Position numbers and translations under genes: made by a program. The notes below the pieces were generated by a model. The model was not told the DNA's origin and ran no database searches. It saw nothing but the letters and a program-made list of their open reading frames with translations. A DNA stretch of 64,000 nt from Endozoicomonas sp. ISHI1. GTDB taxonomy: Bacteria; Pseudomonadota; Gammaproteobacteria; Pseudomonadales; Endozoicomonadaceae. This document shows, one piece after another, positions 35,683-45,132 of the stretch (its first letter is position 1; every line of letters starts with the position of its first letter). The stretch spans positions 1-64,000 of the forward strand of contig NZ_JAGRPU010000027.1 of NCBI RefSeq assembly GCF_024606225.1, written 5' to 3'.

Positions 35683-36861
35683 ATGGCCTGGAACGAGCCG
35701 GGTGGAAACAGCCAGGATCCATGGGGTAGTGGAAAAAATAACGGTGGTGGCAAAAATCAGGGGCCACCTGATCTGGACGAGGCATTCCGCAAACTGCAGG
35801 ACAAACTGAACTCAATGTTTGGTGGTGGCAAGAGCGGAGGCAGTTCAGGCAGAGGGGGCAATGACTCCGGTTCTTCTTCAGGAATGTTTATCGGAATCAT
35901 AGTTCTGGCAATTGTCGCCTATCTGTGGAACGCAATTTACACCGTCGATGAAAAAGAGCGTGCTGTTATTTTGCGTTTCGGGGTATATACCGAGACCGTT
36001 GGTCCGGGTCTTCACATGTATTTCCCACCTTTTGAAAGCAAGTTTCAGGAAAAGGTGACTGAACTTCGTACCTATAACCTGAGACAGCAGATGCTGACTG
36101 AAGACGAAAACATTGTTGAAGTCTCCATGTCTGTCCAATACAACATTGAAGACGTTAAAAATTATGTTCTGAACGTCGCCAAGCCACTGATGAGTCTTGA
36201 ACAGGCCACTCAGAGTGCTCTGCGCCATGTCGTCGGCAGCTCTGAGATGTATCAGGTACTGACCCAGGGGCGTGAAGTTCTGGGGCAGGAAGTTCGTACT
36301 CGTTTGCAGGAGTACCAGGAAAACTATGGTACAGGGCTGCGCATTGGGAAAGTCAACATAGAAAGTGCCCAGCCTCCAAAAGAAGTTCAGGCCGCTTTTG
36401 ATGATGTGATCCGTGCCCGGGAAGACGAACAGCGTGCCAAGAATAAGGCGGAAGCTTACGCAAACAAGGTTATTCCTGAGTCCCGTGGTAAAGCTCAGCG
36501 GACTATTGAAGAGGCAAATGCGTACCGCGATGAGGTCATTGCCAGAGCTGAAGGTGAATCTGATCGTTTCTCCAAGCTGCTGACAGAGTACAAACGTGCA
36601 CCTGAAGTGACACGTGAGCGTCTCTACATCGAAACTGTTGAAGAAGTCCTGAAGAACACCAGCAAGGTACTGGTGGATGTCAAGGGTGGCAATAATATGA
36701 TCTACCTGCCACTGGATAGACTGACCCAGGGCAAGTCATCCATGCCAGCCCAGCCATCTGAGCTGAGCAGTCAGGATTTGTCTGACATCAGTAATCGCGT
36801 TGCAGAGGAGCTGAGCAAGCGAGTGAACAGTGCACGTAGCAGTGGGAGGGTTGGTCGATGA
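35683..36861 (+). CDS. hflK: FtsH protease modulator HflK
   Basis: A 392-residue membrane protein that forms a large cage with HflC around the FtsH protease and limits its access to membrane substrates. A Gly/Asn-rich cytoplasmic head (MAWNEPGGNSQDPWGSG) is followed by one membrane helix (about 68-85) and a periplasmic SPFH/band-7 domain starting YTVDEKERAVILRFG. A long helix follows. I chose the ATG at 35683 with GGAG upstream; it gives the family N-terminus. It overlaps hflC by four bases. Confidence 0.97.
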   Translation: MAWNEPGGNSQDPWGSGKNNGGGKNQGPPDLDEAFRKLQDKLNSMFGGGKSGGSSGRGGNDSGSSSGMFIGIIVLAIVAYLWNAIYTVDEKERAVILRFGVYTETVGPGLHMYFPPFESKFQEKVTELRTYNLRQQMLTEDENIVEVSMSVQYNIEDVKNYVLNVAKPLMSLEQATQSALRHVVGSSEMYQVLTQGREVLGQEVRTRLQEYQENYGTGLRIGKVNIESAQPPKEVQAAFDDVIRAREDEQRAKNKAEAYANKVIPESRGKAQRTIEEANAYRDEVIARAEGESDRFSKLLTEYKRAPEVTRERLYIETVEEVLKNTSKVLVDVKGGNNMIYLPLDRLTQGKSSMPAQPSELSSQDLSDISNRVAEELSKRVNSARSSGRVGR

Positions 36862-37736
36862 ATCAGAAAGGTTTTACAGCCCTGATCGCCGGTCTTGTCA
36901 TCTTGGTTCTGGCCTGGAGTTGTCTCTTTGTTATCAGCGAGCGTGAGCGCGCTGTGCAACTGCGTTTTGGTCAGCTGGTGAACCCGAATCTCAAGCCGGG
37001 TCTGCACTTTAAATTCCCGTTTGTGGATAACGTGCGCATTTTTGATGCCCGTCTGCAACACCTCGAGGTGCCATCTGAGCGCTTCCTGACGCTGGAACAG
37101 AAAGCCGTTATTGTGGATTCCTACATCAAGTGGCGAATTGCGGATGTAGCCAAATTCTACAAGTCTACAGCTGGTGATATTTTTCGTGCTAACACACTGC
37201 TTTCTCAGCGTGCTGAATCCAGAATGCGTAACAAGTTTGGTGGTCTGACACTGAACGAGGTGGTATCCGGTCAGCGTGATAAGCTGATGAATGATATCAC
37301 CAGTAATCTCGATAAAGTGGCCAGGGAAGAGCTGGGTGTGACTGTGGTTGATGTCCGGGTTAAGAAAGTCGACCTGCCACCTCAGGTCAGTGACTCGGTA
37401 TTCGAGCGTATGTCTTCCGAGCGTGAAAAAGAAGCTCAGGAATACCGCTCTAAAGGTCAGGAAATGGCCGAAGGTATCCGTGCTAATGCGGACCGCGAAC
37501 AGCGCGTTATTCAGGCAGATGCCTATAAAGAAGCTGAGATTGTTCGAGGTGATGGTGATGCCAAGGCGGCAGAAGTTTATGCTAAGGCTTATCGTCAGGA
37601 TCCTGAATTTTACGCTTTCTATCGTAGCCTCCAAGCTTATAAAGGGTCTTTTGACAGTAAAGGCGACATCCTGTTGCTGGAGCCTGACAATGACTTCTTC
37701 AACTATCTGAACAATCAGTCAGGCAGCAAAAAGTAA
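36858..37736 (+). CDS. hflC: FtsH protease modulator HflC
   Basis: A 292-residue partner of HflK. An N-terminal anchor (FTALIAGLVILVLAWSCLFVI) leads into the SPFH domain beginning SERERAVQLRFGQ, and a helical segment contains YRSKGQEMAEGIRA and DGDAKAAEVYAKAY. The start overlaps the hflK stop (ATGA), so the two are co-translated. A terminator follows about 93 bp downstream. Confidence 0.97.
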   Translation: MNQKGFTALIAGLVILVLAWSCLFVISERERAVQLRFGQLVNPNLKPGLHFKFPFVDNVRIFDARLQHLEVPSERFLTLEQKAVIVDSYIKWRIADVAKFYKSTAGDIFRANTLLSQRAESRMRNKFGGLTLNEVVSGQRDKLMNDITSNLDKVAREELGVTVVDVRVKKVDLPPQVSDSVFERMSSEREKEAQEYRSKGQEMAEGIRANADREQRVIQADAYKEAEIVRGDGDAKAAEVYAKAYRQDPEFYAFYRSLQAYKGSFDSKGDILLLEPDNDFFNYLNNQSGSKK

Positions 37737-37802
37737 GTGTTCAGGCTGCCGGGTACGGCATTGCAGAGGTCCGGATGGACTGAAACGATGCTGCTGCCCT
37801 TA

Positions 37803-37863
37803 CTTCAGTGAGTGTTGTGATGTCGCAAACCGGGTTCTGCCCGGCTTTTTTGTGGGCCTATCC
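37803..37863. repeat. 61-bp direct repeat around the hflC terminator, left copy
   Basis: It aligns without gaps to 41389-41449, with about nine mismatches. Together the copies bracket the 38067-41006 gene. Confidence 0.85.
37829..37851 (+). terminator. Rho-independent terminator after hflC
   Basis: CCGGG (37830-37834) pairs with CCCGG (37840-37844) across a 5-base loop and is followed by CTTTTTT. Related hairpins occur at 41413-41437 and, inverted, at 41271-41296. Confidence 0.8.
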
Positions 37864-38066
37864 AGTAAACTTCAAATAGCAGTTAAAAAACTGTGGTAGT
37901 GGTAGATGTTTTGGTGACCGCATTCTGGCCAGAAAAATTGTATAGGAGGCGGGCTCCTGAAGGATGAATCTGTGATCAGATACAACCATCTCTTGTTTTG
38001 CAATATTGAGATGGTTGCTCTTGACTGAATATGAATTAAACAGTGAAACTACTGTTTTTTAAAACT

Positions 38067-41006
38067 CTATATTTGAGGAAGATTATATTTTTTTTCTATC
38101 GAGTTTCTAATATCATTTCGGTCTATTTTTTTAAGGACATATAGGAAGTCTCTAAAGGTAATAGGTCGACGAGAGCGTTGCTTCCATTGATTCAGCATCT
38201 TCATTACCTTTTCCGTAACTTGTCTGTTGTCGGTATCAATAGCGTCCAACTGATATTCTTCAAAATCCACTTCCGTACGTCTGGCAAACATTTTCCAATT
38301 AGTACCTATCTTGTAACCATAATCCGTGAATATTTCTTTAGGTAGAGGCGAGTCCAGAGTGTATCCTGTTGTTTGCTCATACTGGCGATGTACTGATGCT
38401 TGCAGAGGTGCCTGCGCGCCCCTGACAAGTGAAGGTGGCTGTTCCTGAGTCAGTTCATCAGCCAGCTCTCTGGGAATCTCGCCAAAGACGAAAAACATAC
38501 TACTTATGAACGCATTTTTTTGATCTGAACTGGTTGATTCCAGAAAATTAACAAGCTCTTTTCTGGCAAGCTTGGAAAAGTTAACGAAAAGCTCACGTTG
38601 ATCCAGAGAAAGTTTTTGTGTGAAACCGTAATATCCCGAGAGTGTTGAGCTTAAAATAGCCAAACCGGTAACTATAGCTTTAACCTGTTCAGGTGTGGAT
38701 GGATTATCGTCAGAGACATCAAATCCAAGGCCATCAAGTGTTTGAGATTGTATATTTCTTTCTAATCGATACCTGTTAGATTGAGTAATAAAAGTATATA
38801 GTCCCATGCCCCAGGGCTTAATGTCTATCTTCCCATCATTATAAACCGGAAAGCCAAAACCATAATCTCTATTCAGCTTTCTGGATAAGGTGCCTAAATG
38901 TGTAAATGTATCCTGTTTAGAAGGAACCGTTTCCTCTGTTAGCAAATCACTGGTTTGTTTGAATATTTGATAAATGAAATCTATTAATTCTTTTATCTTT
39001 TGATTATCTACGCGTGAATATACGAGATTATATAGCTCATTGTGTGTTACAAGGTTATTGCCTGTCAGCTCATTTTCTAATCTGTTTTCTTTTAATTTAT
39101 CCAAGTGATCTTTGGTTTCAAATATGTCCCTGTGACGGGCAAGTGTTTTAACAATTCTTGCTACCTCAGTATGCTTATCGATTCCATGATTATTCGCCAG
39201 TGCCCCGACCTGAAGAATCAAACTGCCAGCAGATAATTGACCTCTGGAAAATTTAACCCAGTACTTATGAAATCTTTCCAGAGTCTCTTTGTGCGACAAA
39301 AAGCTTTCAGTTAAAAGGTTATAAAGCTCATACTTCTGGTAGAACATGCTGTGGTGAAAAAGATTCAATTCCCGTCCTTCGTAGACCAAATCAACGAGCC
39401 AGCGTAATATTTTGATAGCTGAGGTATCAACCACTTTTGCCAAGGCCACCGGTATTTCCTTGTTTCTTACGATAGGAGGTGGTCCGCTAAGATTCTGCTC
39501 AAATGCAACCATTCCGGCATTAGCGCAATCAAAGCACATATTGTCGTAGAATATAGGTCGGTTTTTCTGACAAGTTTGGCAAATTCTGGTGTTTGGTGCC
39601 CCACCGGAACCATCGTCTTCCCCATTTCCGCTTCCACCGTGGGCGTGTCGCTTTTGATGAAGATAGTCTGCTTGAGATTGGCTGTAGGAGGGAGGGGCAT
39701 TTAAATTAACTCTGGAAACACCTTTTTCGATCGTTTCAGTCCCTGTTGGGCAGCCGATCCCCTCTGGGCAGCTGCCCGGAAAGACTGACACACTGCGTAA
39801 TTGTTTTGGGCTTAAAATGAACTCTTGTTCTGCATAACCACGGTAGTCCTCTGTCTGTTGTGGGTTGTTACTCAGGTAATGATCAAATGCTGCTTCCGGA
39901 TTATTCGGACTCCTGAGTAATGCCAAAAACAGTCCCGAATTCCGTTCAAGGTTTGCACCCCTTATCTTATCCCACAGTTGCTGTGAAATAAGGACGTTCT
40001 GCTCATTCCAACCCCGTTTGATTTTGAGAACAATCCGGGTTTCCCAAACCCGTTTCTTAACGAGCTGATCGTTAGCGTCGGGTAGGCGCACCAGGATCAC
40101 TCTGCTGACCAGATTACTCATCAGTTCAAAAGAAAAAAGCGGAGCGATACCACCTCCCGGCCTTTTTTTAAATAAATCGTCTAAATCATCGCCGCCACCA
40201 AAACCGCCGCCGCCAGAGTTTGCGTATGGCTCGCTGTTATCGGTGACATCAGGGGTTCCGGGTATTGCAAAAGGCGTATTGGAGTGGCTGGTGTCGTCAA
40301 GATTATTGAACTCATTTTCAGGAGCCTGGGGGGTACGGAAAAAAATATCGACAAATGATCGCTTTGTACTGCCGGAACTATTGCTAACAGGGGTGTTGTC
40401 ATCGGAGGGTGACGGTAAAACGGTGTGCTCCGAAAAAATACCGCTACAATCCGGTTGTATACTCCATTGATTGCTATTGTCTTGAACCGACAGCACTAGC
40501 GACGATTTTCCTGCCGGTAAACGCCATCTGGCCAGATACTCGTGTTGCCAGCCGCTTCTGTCTGGTGTGAGTTCGACCAGCCTCATTTTCCCAGCCTGAA
40601 TATCCGGCATACCCTGTCCTGTTGAAGCCTCTGTAATCACTGGTGGTGAGGGAAAATGTTCCGTAGATGGCGAGGGGGGAGTTCTGAAACAAAAATGAAA
40701 TATATCGCCTGCCTTGCTATCCAGGCTGACATATAGCTGATTTTTTTCCAGTCCTGCTGGCTTGCTTTTATCGTAAGTAGTCTTGAGATCGTAAACAAGG
40801 TGAAGCGGCGGACTGTTCTCCATAAACGACATTTTGCTAATAAGTTCTGATGTCTTCAGGGGTGTGAAAGAGCCTCCCCATCCTGTCCAGCTCAACAGGT
40901 TGGAAACGTAAGAAACATAAGAACTGTGGCCGGACACCGGCAACATGACAGATAGAATGAGTAACATAAACAGGCGCGGCATGGTGAGAAATCTTACTGC
41001 TTTCAT
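38067..41006 (-). CDS. Large orphan exported protein with a central zinc-ribbon
   Basis: A 979-residue protein with a signal peptide (LFMLLILSVMLPVSGHS). Residues 30-190 look beta-rich. A Ser/Pro/Asn and Gly-rich region (GGGGFGGGDDLDDLF) lies near residue 255. A Cys-x2-Cys-x11-Cys-x2-Cys zinc-ribbon (C476, C479, C491, C494; within ICQTCQ and MCFDCAN) follows a His/Gly/Asp-rich loop. The remaining 480 residues are mostly helical without a recognised motif. I chose the ATG at 41006; an upstream in-frame ATG at 41048 adds 14 residues before the signal. It interrupts the hflC-DUF2065 order that Pseudomonas has. Zinc-binding clusters resembling treble-clef or RING-type domains are common in effectors, but the role is unknown. 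Confidence 0.8.
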   Translation of the reverse strand: MKAVRFLTMPRLFMLLILSVMLPVSGHSSYVSYVSNLLSWTGWGGSFTPLKTSELISKMSFMENSPPLHLVYDLKTTYDKSKPAGLEKNQLYVSLDSKAGDIFHFCFRTPPSPSTEHFPSPPVITEASTGQGMPDIQAGKMRLVELTPDRSGWQHEYLARWRLPAGKSSLVLSVQDNSNQWSIQPDCSGIFSEHTVLPSPSDDNTPVSNSSGSTKRSFVDIFFRTPQAPENEFNNLDDTSHSNTPFAIPGTPDVTDNSEPYANSGGGGFGGGDDLDDLFKKRPGGGIAPLFSFELMSNLVSRVILVRLPDANDQLVKKRVWETRIVLKIKRGWNEQNVLISQQLWDKIRGANLERNSGLFLALLRSPNNPEAAFDHYLSNNPQQTEDYRGYAEQEFILSPKQLRSVSVFPGSCPEGIGCPTGTETIEKGVSRVNLNAPPSYSQSQADYLHQKRHAHGGSGNGEDDGSGGAPNTRICQTCQKNRPIFYDNMCFDCANAGMVAFEQNLSGPPPIVRNKEIPVALAKVVDTSAIKILRWLVDLVYEGRELNLFHHSMFYQKYELYNLLTESFLSHKETLERFHKYWVKFSRGQLSAGSLILQVGALANNHGIDKHTEVARIVKTLARHRDIFETKDHLDKLKENRLENELTGNNLVTHNELYNLVYSRVDNQKIKELIDFIYQIFKQTSDLLTEETVPSKQDTFTHLGTLSRKLNRDYGFGFPVYNDGKIDIKPWGMGLYTFITQSNRYRLERNIQSQTLDGLGFDVSDDNPSTPEQVKAIVTGLAILSSTLSGYYGFTQKLSLDQRELFVNFSKLARKELVNFLESTSSDQKNAFISSMFFVFGEIPRELADELTQEQPPSLVRGAQAPLQASVHRQYEQTTGYTLDSPLPKEIFTDYGYKIGTNWKMFARRTEVDFEEYQLDAIDTDNRQVTEKVMKMLNQWKQRSRRPITFRDFLYVLKKIDRNDIRNSIEKKYNLPQI

Positions 41007-41139
41007 GATTGAATTTGCCCATAGATTTTTATTGTTGAGGCATAACAATAGACCCTAAATCTGAAGCCGTTTTATTTATAATCGAAGCCAGGCTTCTTCG
41101 TGCCCGGGAAATAAAGAAAAGAAGGAAAGACATTCAGGC

Positions 41140-41300
41140 CCACCTTTGGTTACTCCAGCACCGGGGAAGCATTCTTGGCAATACGTCATCCAGCAGAATC
41201 AGCATGAGACTGAAGGCTGTGCCCCGATGTTTCATCATATCCAGATGAACACTCCCCAGGGGATAGGCTCAAAAAAACCGGGTGGGACCCGGTTTGTGAT
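41140..41300 (-). pseudogene. Inverted remnant of the hflC terminator plus DUF2065 5' end
   Basis: The reverse complement aligns with 41405-41570: first a hairpin like the hflC terminator (41271-41296), then the sequence around the DUF2065 start, including GCCTTCAGTCTCATGCTGAT (shared in both). The frame is degraded downstream. It lies just upstream of the large exported-protein gene and on the same strand. Confidence 0.8.
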
Positions 41301-41388
41301 ATGTGACAATAAAGGAAAGAAACAGTGTTGCTGAGCTTCCTGACAAGCCAGAGAATGATAAATAATCGATAGCTGGTCGTGAACTCTG

Positions 41389-41449
41389 CTTCAGCCAGTG
41401 GTATGATACCGCAAACCGGGTTCTGCCCGGTTTTTTTGTGGACCTGTCC
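41389..41449. repeat. 61-bp direct repeat around the hflC terminator, right copy
   Basis: Aligns with 37803-37863. It ends 33 bp before the DUF2065 start. Confidence 0.85.
41413..41437 (+). terminator. Second copy of the hflC-type terminator
   Basis: AAACCGGG pairs with CCCGGTTT across a 5-base loop and is followed by a T-run. Its stem is longer than that of the copy next to hflC. It now lies upstream of the DUF2065 gene. Confidence 0.75.
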
Positions 41450-41482
41450 GGACTGGAAAGCTTTGGGGAGTCATCTGTGGAT

Positions 41483-41668
41483 ATGTTGCAACATCTGGGC
41501 ATAGCCTTCAGTCTCATGCTGATTCTGGAAGGCGTCTTGCCTTTCCTTTATCCCCAGCGCTGGCGCAATATGGTTACAAAGCTGTCAGAGATTGATAACC
41601 GGCAGCTGCGTATGGCAGGCTTTGGCAGCATGTTGGTAGGACTCATAATCCTGAGTATGCTCACGTAA
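41483..41668 (+). CDS. DUF2065 (YjeT-like) small membrane protein
   Basis: A 61-residue protein with two membrane helices (GIAFSLMLILEGVLPFLYP and MAGFGSMLVGLIILSML) and the family core PQRWRNMV. I chose the ATG at 41483; an in-frame upstream start would add 15 residues. The family lies between hflC and hisZ or purA in many gammaproteobacteria. Function unknown. Confidence 0.88.
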   Translation: MLQHLGIAFSLMLILEGVLPFLYPQRWRNMVTKLSEIDNRQLRMAGFGSMLVGLIILSMLT

Positions 41669-41691
41669 GGGCGAAATAATCTATCGCTCTG

Positions 41692-41751
41692 GGAGCCTGA
41701 CTGAGAATAGCGCCCGAAGTGAGGTCGGCAGTCTATTCTCAGTCAGGCTCC
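41692..41751. repeat. 60-bp deleted derivative of the palindromic element, subfamily 2
   Basis: A perfect 19-bp inverted repeat (GGAGCCTGACTGAGAATAG at 41692-41710 and its complement at 41733-41751) encloses 22 bases that match the element's first interior bases. The rest of the 166-bp element is missing. It would form a strong hairpin between the DUF2065 gene and hisZ. Confidence 0.85.
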
Positions 41752-41788
41752 GGGAACAGTGGTAAAAAGCGAAAAAAAGAGGGCTGTT

Positions 41789-42973
41789 ATGACCGTCGCA
41801 GATCGCTGGTTATTGCCAGATGGCATTGAGGAAATTCTCGCTCCAAGAGCGCGTCAGGCAGAAATGCTGCGTCGTGAGATGCTGGATTTATTCGATGGCT
41901 GGGGCTACGAACTGGTGATGCCTCCGCATCTGGAGTTCATGGAGTCACTGACAGCCGGCGTGGGTCACGATCTGGAGTTGCAGACGTTTAAAGTGACGGA
42001 TCAACTCACGGGCAGAACGATGGGTTTGAGGGCGGATACCACGCCAGCCGTTGCCAGAATTGACGCTCACACCCTGAAAGAAAAAGGGCCGGTTCGACTT
42101 TGTTACGCGAGCAGTGTTTTTCACACCCGTTCGGCGTCGCTGGGAGCCACAAGGTCCCCCATTCAGCTGGGTGCTGAACTTTACGGTCATAGCGGTGTTG
42201 AGAGTGATATTGAAGTTATTTCCCTGATGCTGGAAACACTGGCAGCGGTCGGTATTGAGTCTGTGAACCTCGACCTGGGTCATGTCCGGATCTATCGTTC
42301 ACTGGTGGAATATGCCGGACTGAGCGAACAACAGGAGCAGAAACTGTTTGATGCTCTGCAAAGAAAAGCAGCGTGCGAAGTGTCTGAGCTGCTGGCTAGC
42401 TGGCAAATCTGTTCGGGTACTGCAAGCATGTTTCAAGCGCTGGCATCCCTGACAGGTCATGCCAGTGTGATAAATGATGCCCGTGCGTTACTGAAAGACG
42501 CGCCAGAGGCAGTTTTCAAAGCGCTCGACCAGTTGGAAGTGATTGCTGGCAGGGTCGCTGAGCTTTACCCGTCAGCCAACCTCTACCTCGATATGGGTGA
42601 GTTGCGCGGTTATAACTATCATACAGGCGTCGTGTTTGCGGCCTATGTTCCCGGAAAGGGGCAGGCGATTGCCAAAGGTGGTCGATACGATGGCATCGGG
42701 CGAGTCTTTGGCAGAGCCCGCCCTGCCACCGGGTTCAGTACTGACTTGAAGACATTAATTGAGATGAAGGGTCTTCTGAGTCTGAAAACGGATGCCGATG
42801 ATGAACGAGTGACGATATTTGCTCCTGTTGATGCAGACCCTGCCGTTGTGCAGAAACTGCGTCGGCAGGGACAGCGGGTAGTTTACCAACTGCCCGAACA
42901 AGAGACAGACGCTGCGGGCACGGGTTGCGACCGGCAGCTGGTCTGCCGTGACGGAGAGTGGGTTGTAGAATAA
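41789..42973 (+). CDS. hisZ: ATP phosphoribosyltransferase regulatory subunit HisZ
   Basis: A 394-residue histidyl-tRNA synthetase-like protein that partners the short HisG in the first step of histidine synthesis. Class II core segments are visible (GWGYELVMPPHLEFMESLT, RADTTPAVARIDAH, then GYNYHTGVVFAAYVPG and GGRYDGIGRVFGRARPATGFS). It lacks the anticodon-binding domain of true HisRS. I chose the ATG at 41789 with GAGGG upstream. It sits directly before purA, as in Pseudomonas. Confidence 0.94.
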   Translation: MTVADRWLLPDGIEEILAPRARQAEMLRREMLDLFDGWGYELVMPPHLEFMESLTAGVGHDLELQTFKVTDQLTGRTMGLRADTTPAVARIDAHTLKEKGPVRLCYASSVFHTRSASLGATRSPIQLGAELYGHSGVESDIEVISLMLETLAAVGIESVNLDLGHVRIYRSLVEYAGLSEQQEQKLFDALQRKAACEVSELLASWQICSGTASMFQALASLTGHASVINDARALLKDAPEAVFKALDQLEVIAGRVAELYPSANLYLDMGELRGYNYHTGVVFAAYVPGKGQAIAKGGRYDGIGRVFGRARPATGFSTDLKTLIEMKGLLSLKTDADDERVTIFAPVDADPAVVQKLRRQGQRVVYQLPEQETDAAGTGCDRQLVCRDGEWVVE

Positions 42974-43064
42974 CCCGGAAGTTTGATCGAAACTGATGTT
43001 GATCAAGCTTCTTCCGGCCTGTCACAGATGCATGAGAGTTGGTTCAGAAAATCTTTTGAACTGA

Positions 43065-44402
<1,338 letters not shown>

Positions 44403-44409
44403 TCCAGCC

Positions 44410-44440
44410 CCCCGCCGGGTTCTCTGGCGGGGATTTCTTC
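44410..44440 (+). terminator. Rho-independent terminator after purA
   Basis: CCCCGCC (44410-44416) pairs with GGCGGGG (44426-44432), followed by a T-rich tract. The right arm and beyond resemble 49240-49260 next to the intact ompW, marking where the duplication begins. Confidence 0.8.
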
Positions 44441-44444
44441 TCCA

Positions 44445-44912
44445 TCAGAACTTGTAAGAAACACCGGCCATGTAAACCAATGGGTCCGGTTCTGCGTCCT
44501 GCTTATAGCGGTTTCCGGCATTGTCCTTAAACTTCGCTGTGGTATTGATATCCATGTACCATACGGCAGCATTGACGGCCCAGTGCTCGTTCAGCTGATC
44601 GTCAAAACCCAGTTGTCCACTCAGACCCAATGAACTGTCTAATTCCAGATCGCTGCAGGTGTTACCCGCGGAACCTTTGAAATCTTCACTGAAGAAAACG
44701 GTATAGCTCAAATCAACGCCAAACTTATCAGACAGCATGTAGGTAAAGGAGAGCCCCGGCTGAGTGTTATTGTTGACGTCAGCTGTAGTGTTTTTGTCTT
44801 CAACCCTATTGGTTTTTAAACTCCCGCTGTCCACATCCGTCTGAACACTGGCTACTCCGCCACGAAAAATAAAACCTCAGGTCTCATAAGCTTGGGCAGA
44901 TGTAGCAGAGTG
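44445..44912 (-). pseudogene. Decayed ompW copy
   Basis: It closely matches the intact ompW at 49260-49931, in the same orientation. It lacks a start codon, has a TGA where the intact gene has GGA (just after AYE), and has lost about 58 codons in the middle (the LLAATP...LGLN stretch). The last 90 codons are almost intact. It directly follows the purA terminator. Confidence 0.9.
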
Positions 44913-45132
44913 CAGGAATCACGGTGAGCTATTAGTTCTGAGGGTGAAAAAACCTTGAATATTTTTCAAGGTTGTCTATATCTTAATATTCTAAAAAACA
45001 ACAGACTCTGCTGTTTATTTGGGTAAAATTTCTGATGTTTGAAAGTATCAGATTAACAGATGAATATTTTAATATTGTTTTTTAGTAGAAACGTTTCTCG
45101 TTGAATGGCGACGCTTTTCTGGTAAAGTTATT
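44913..45132. other. AT-rich leader of the MutS-like pair
   Basis: About 220 bp, very AT-rich, with a short hairpin (AACCTTGAA/TTTCAAGGTT at 44952-44974). It should hold the promoter of the downstream pair, but no single -35/-10 stands out. Confidence 0.4.

Larger units (their letters stand above)
37737..38066. other. Intergenic region after hflC
   Basis: About 330 bp between convergent hflC and the large exported-protein gene. It holds the hflC terminator (37829-37851) inside a 61-bp segment repeated at 41389-41449. The rest is AT-rich with no other feature seen. Confidence 0.6.
41007..41482. other. Rearranged intergenic region before the DUF2065 gene
   Basis: Holds an inverted remnant of the DUF2065 gene with its terminator (41140-41300) and a direct copy of the hflC terminator segment (41389-41449). 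No intact gene seen. Confidence 0.7.

Noticed and set aside
36771-37634. 287-codon open frame opposite hflC
   Set aside because: Antisense to hflC, with no ribosome site or recognisable product.
41789-42973. Histidyl-tRNA synthetase
   Set aside because: The C-terminal anticodon-binding domain is absent and the gene lies between DUF2065 and purA, as hisZ does.
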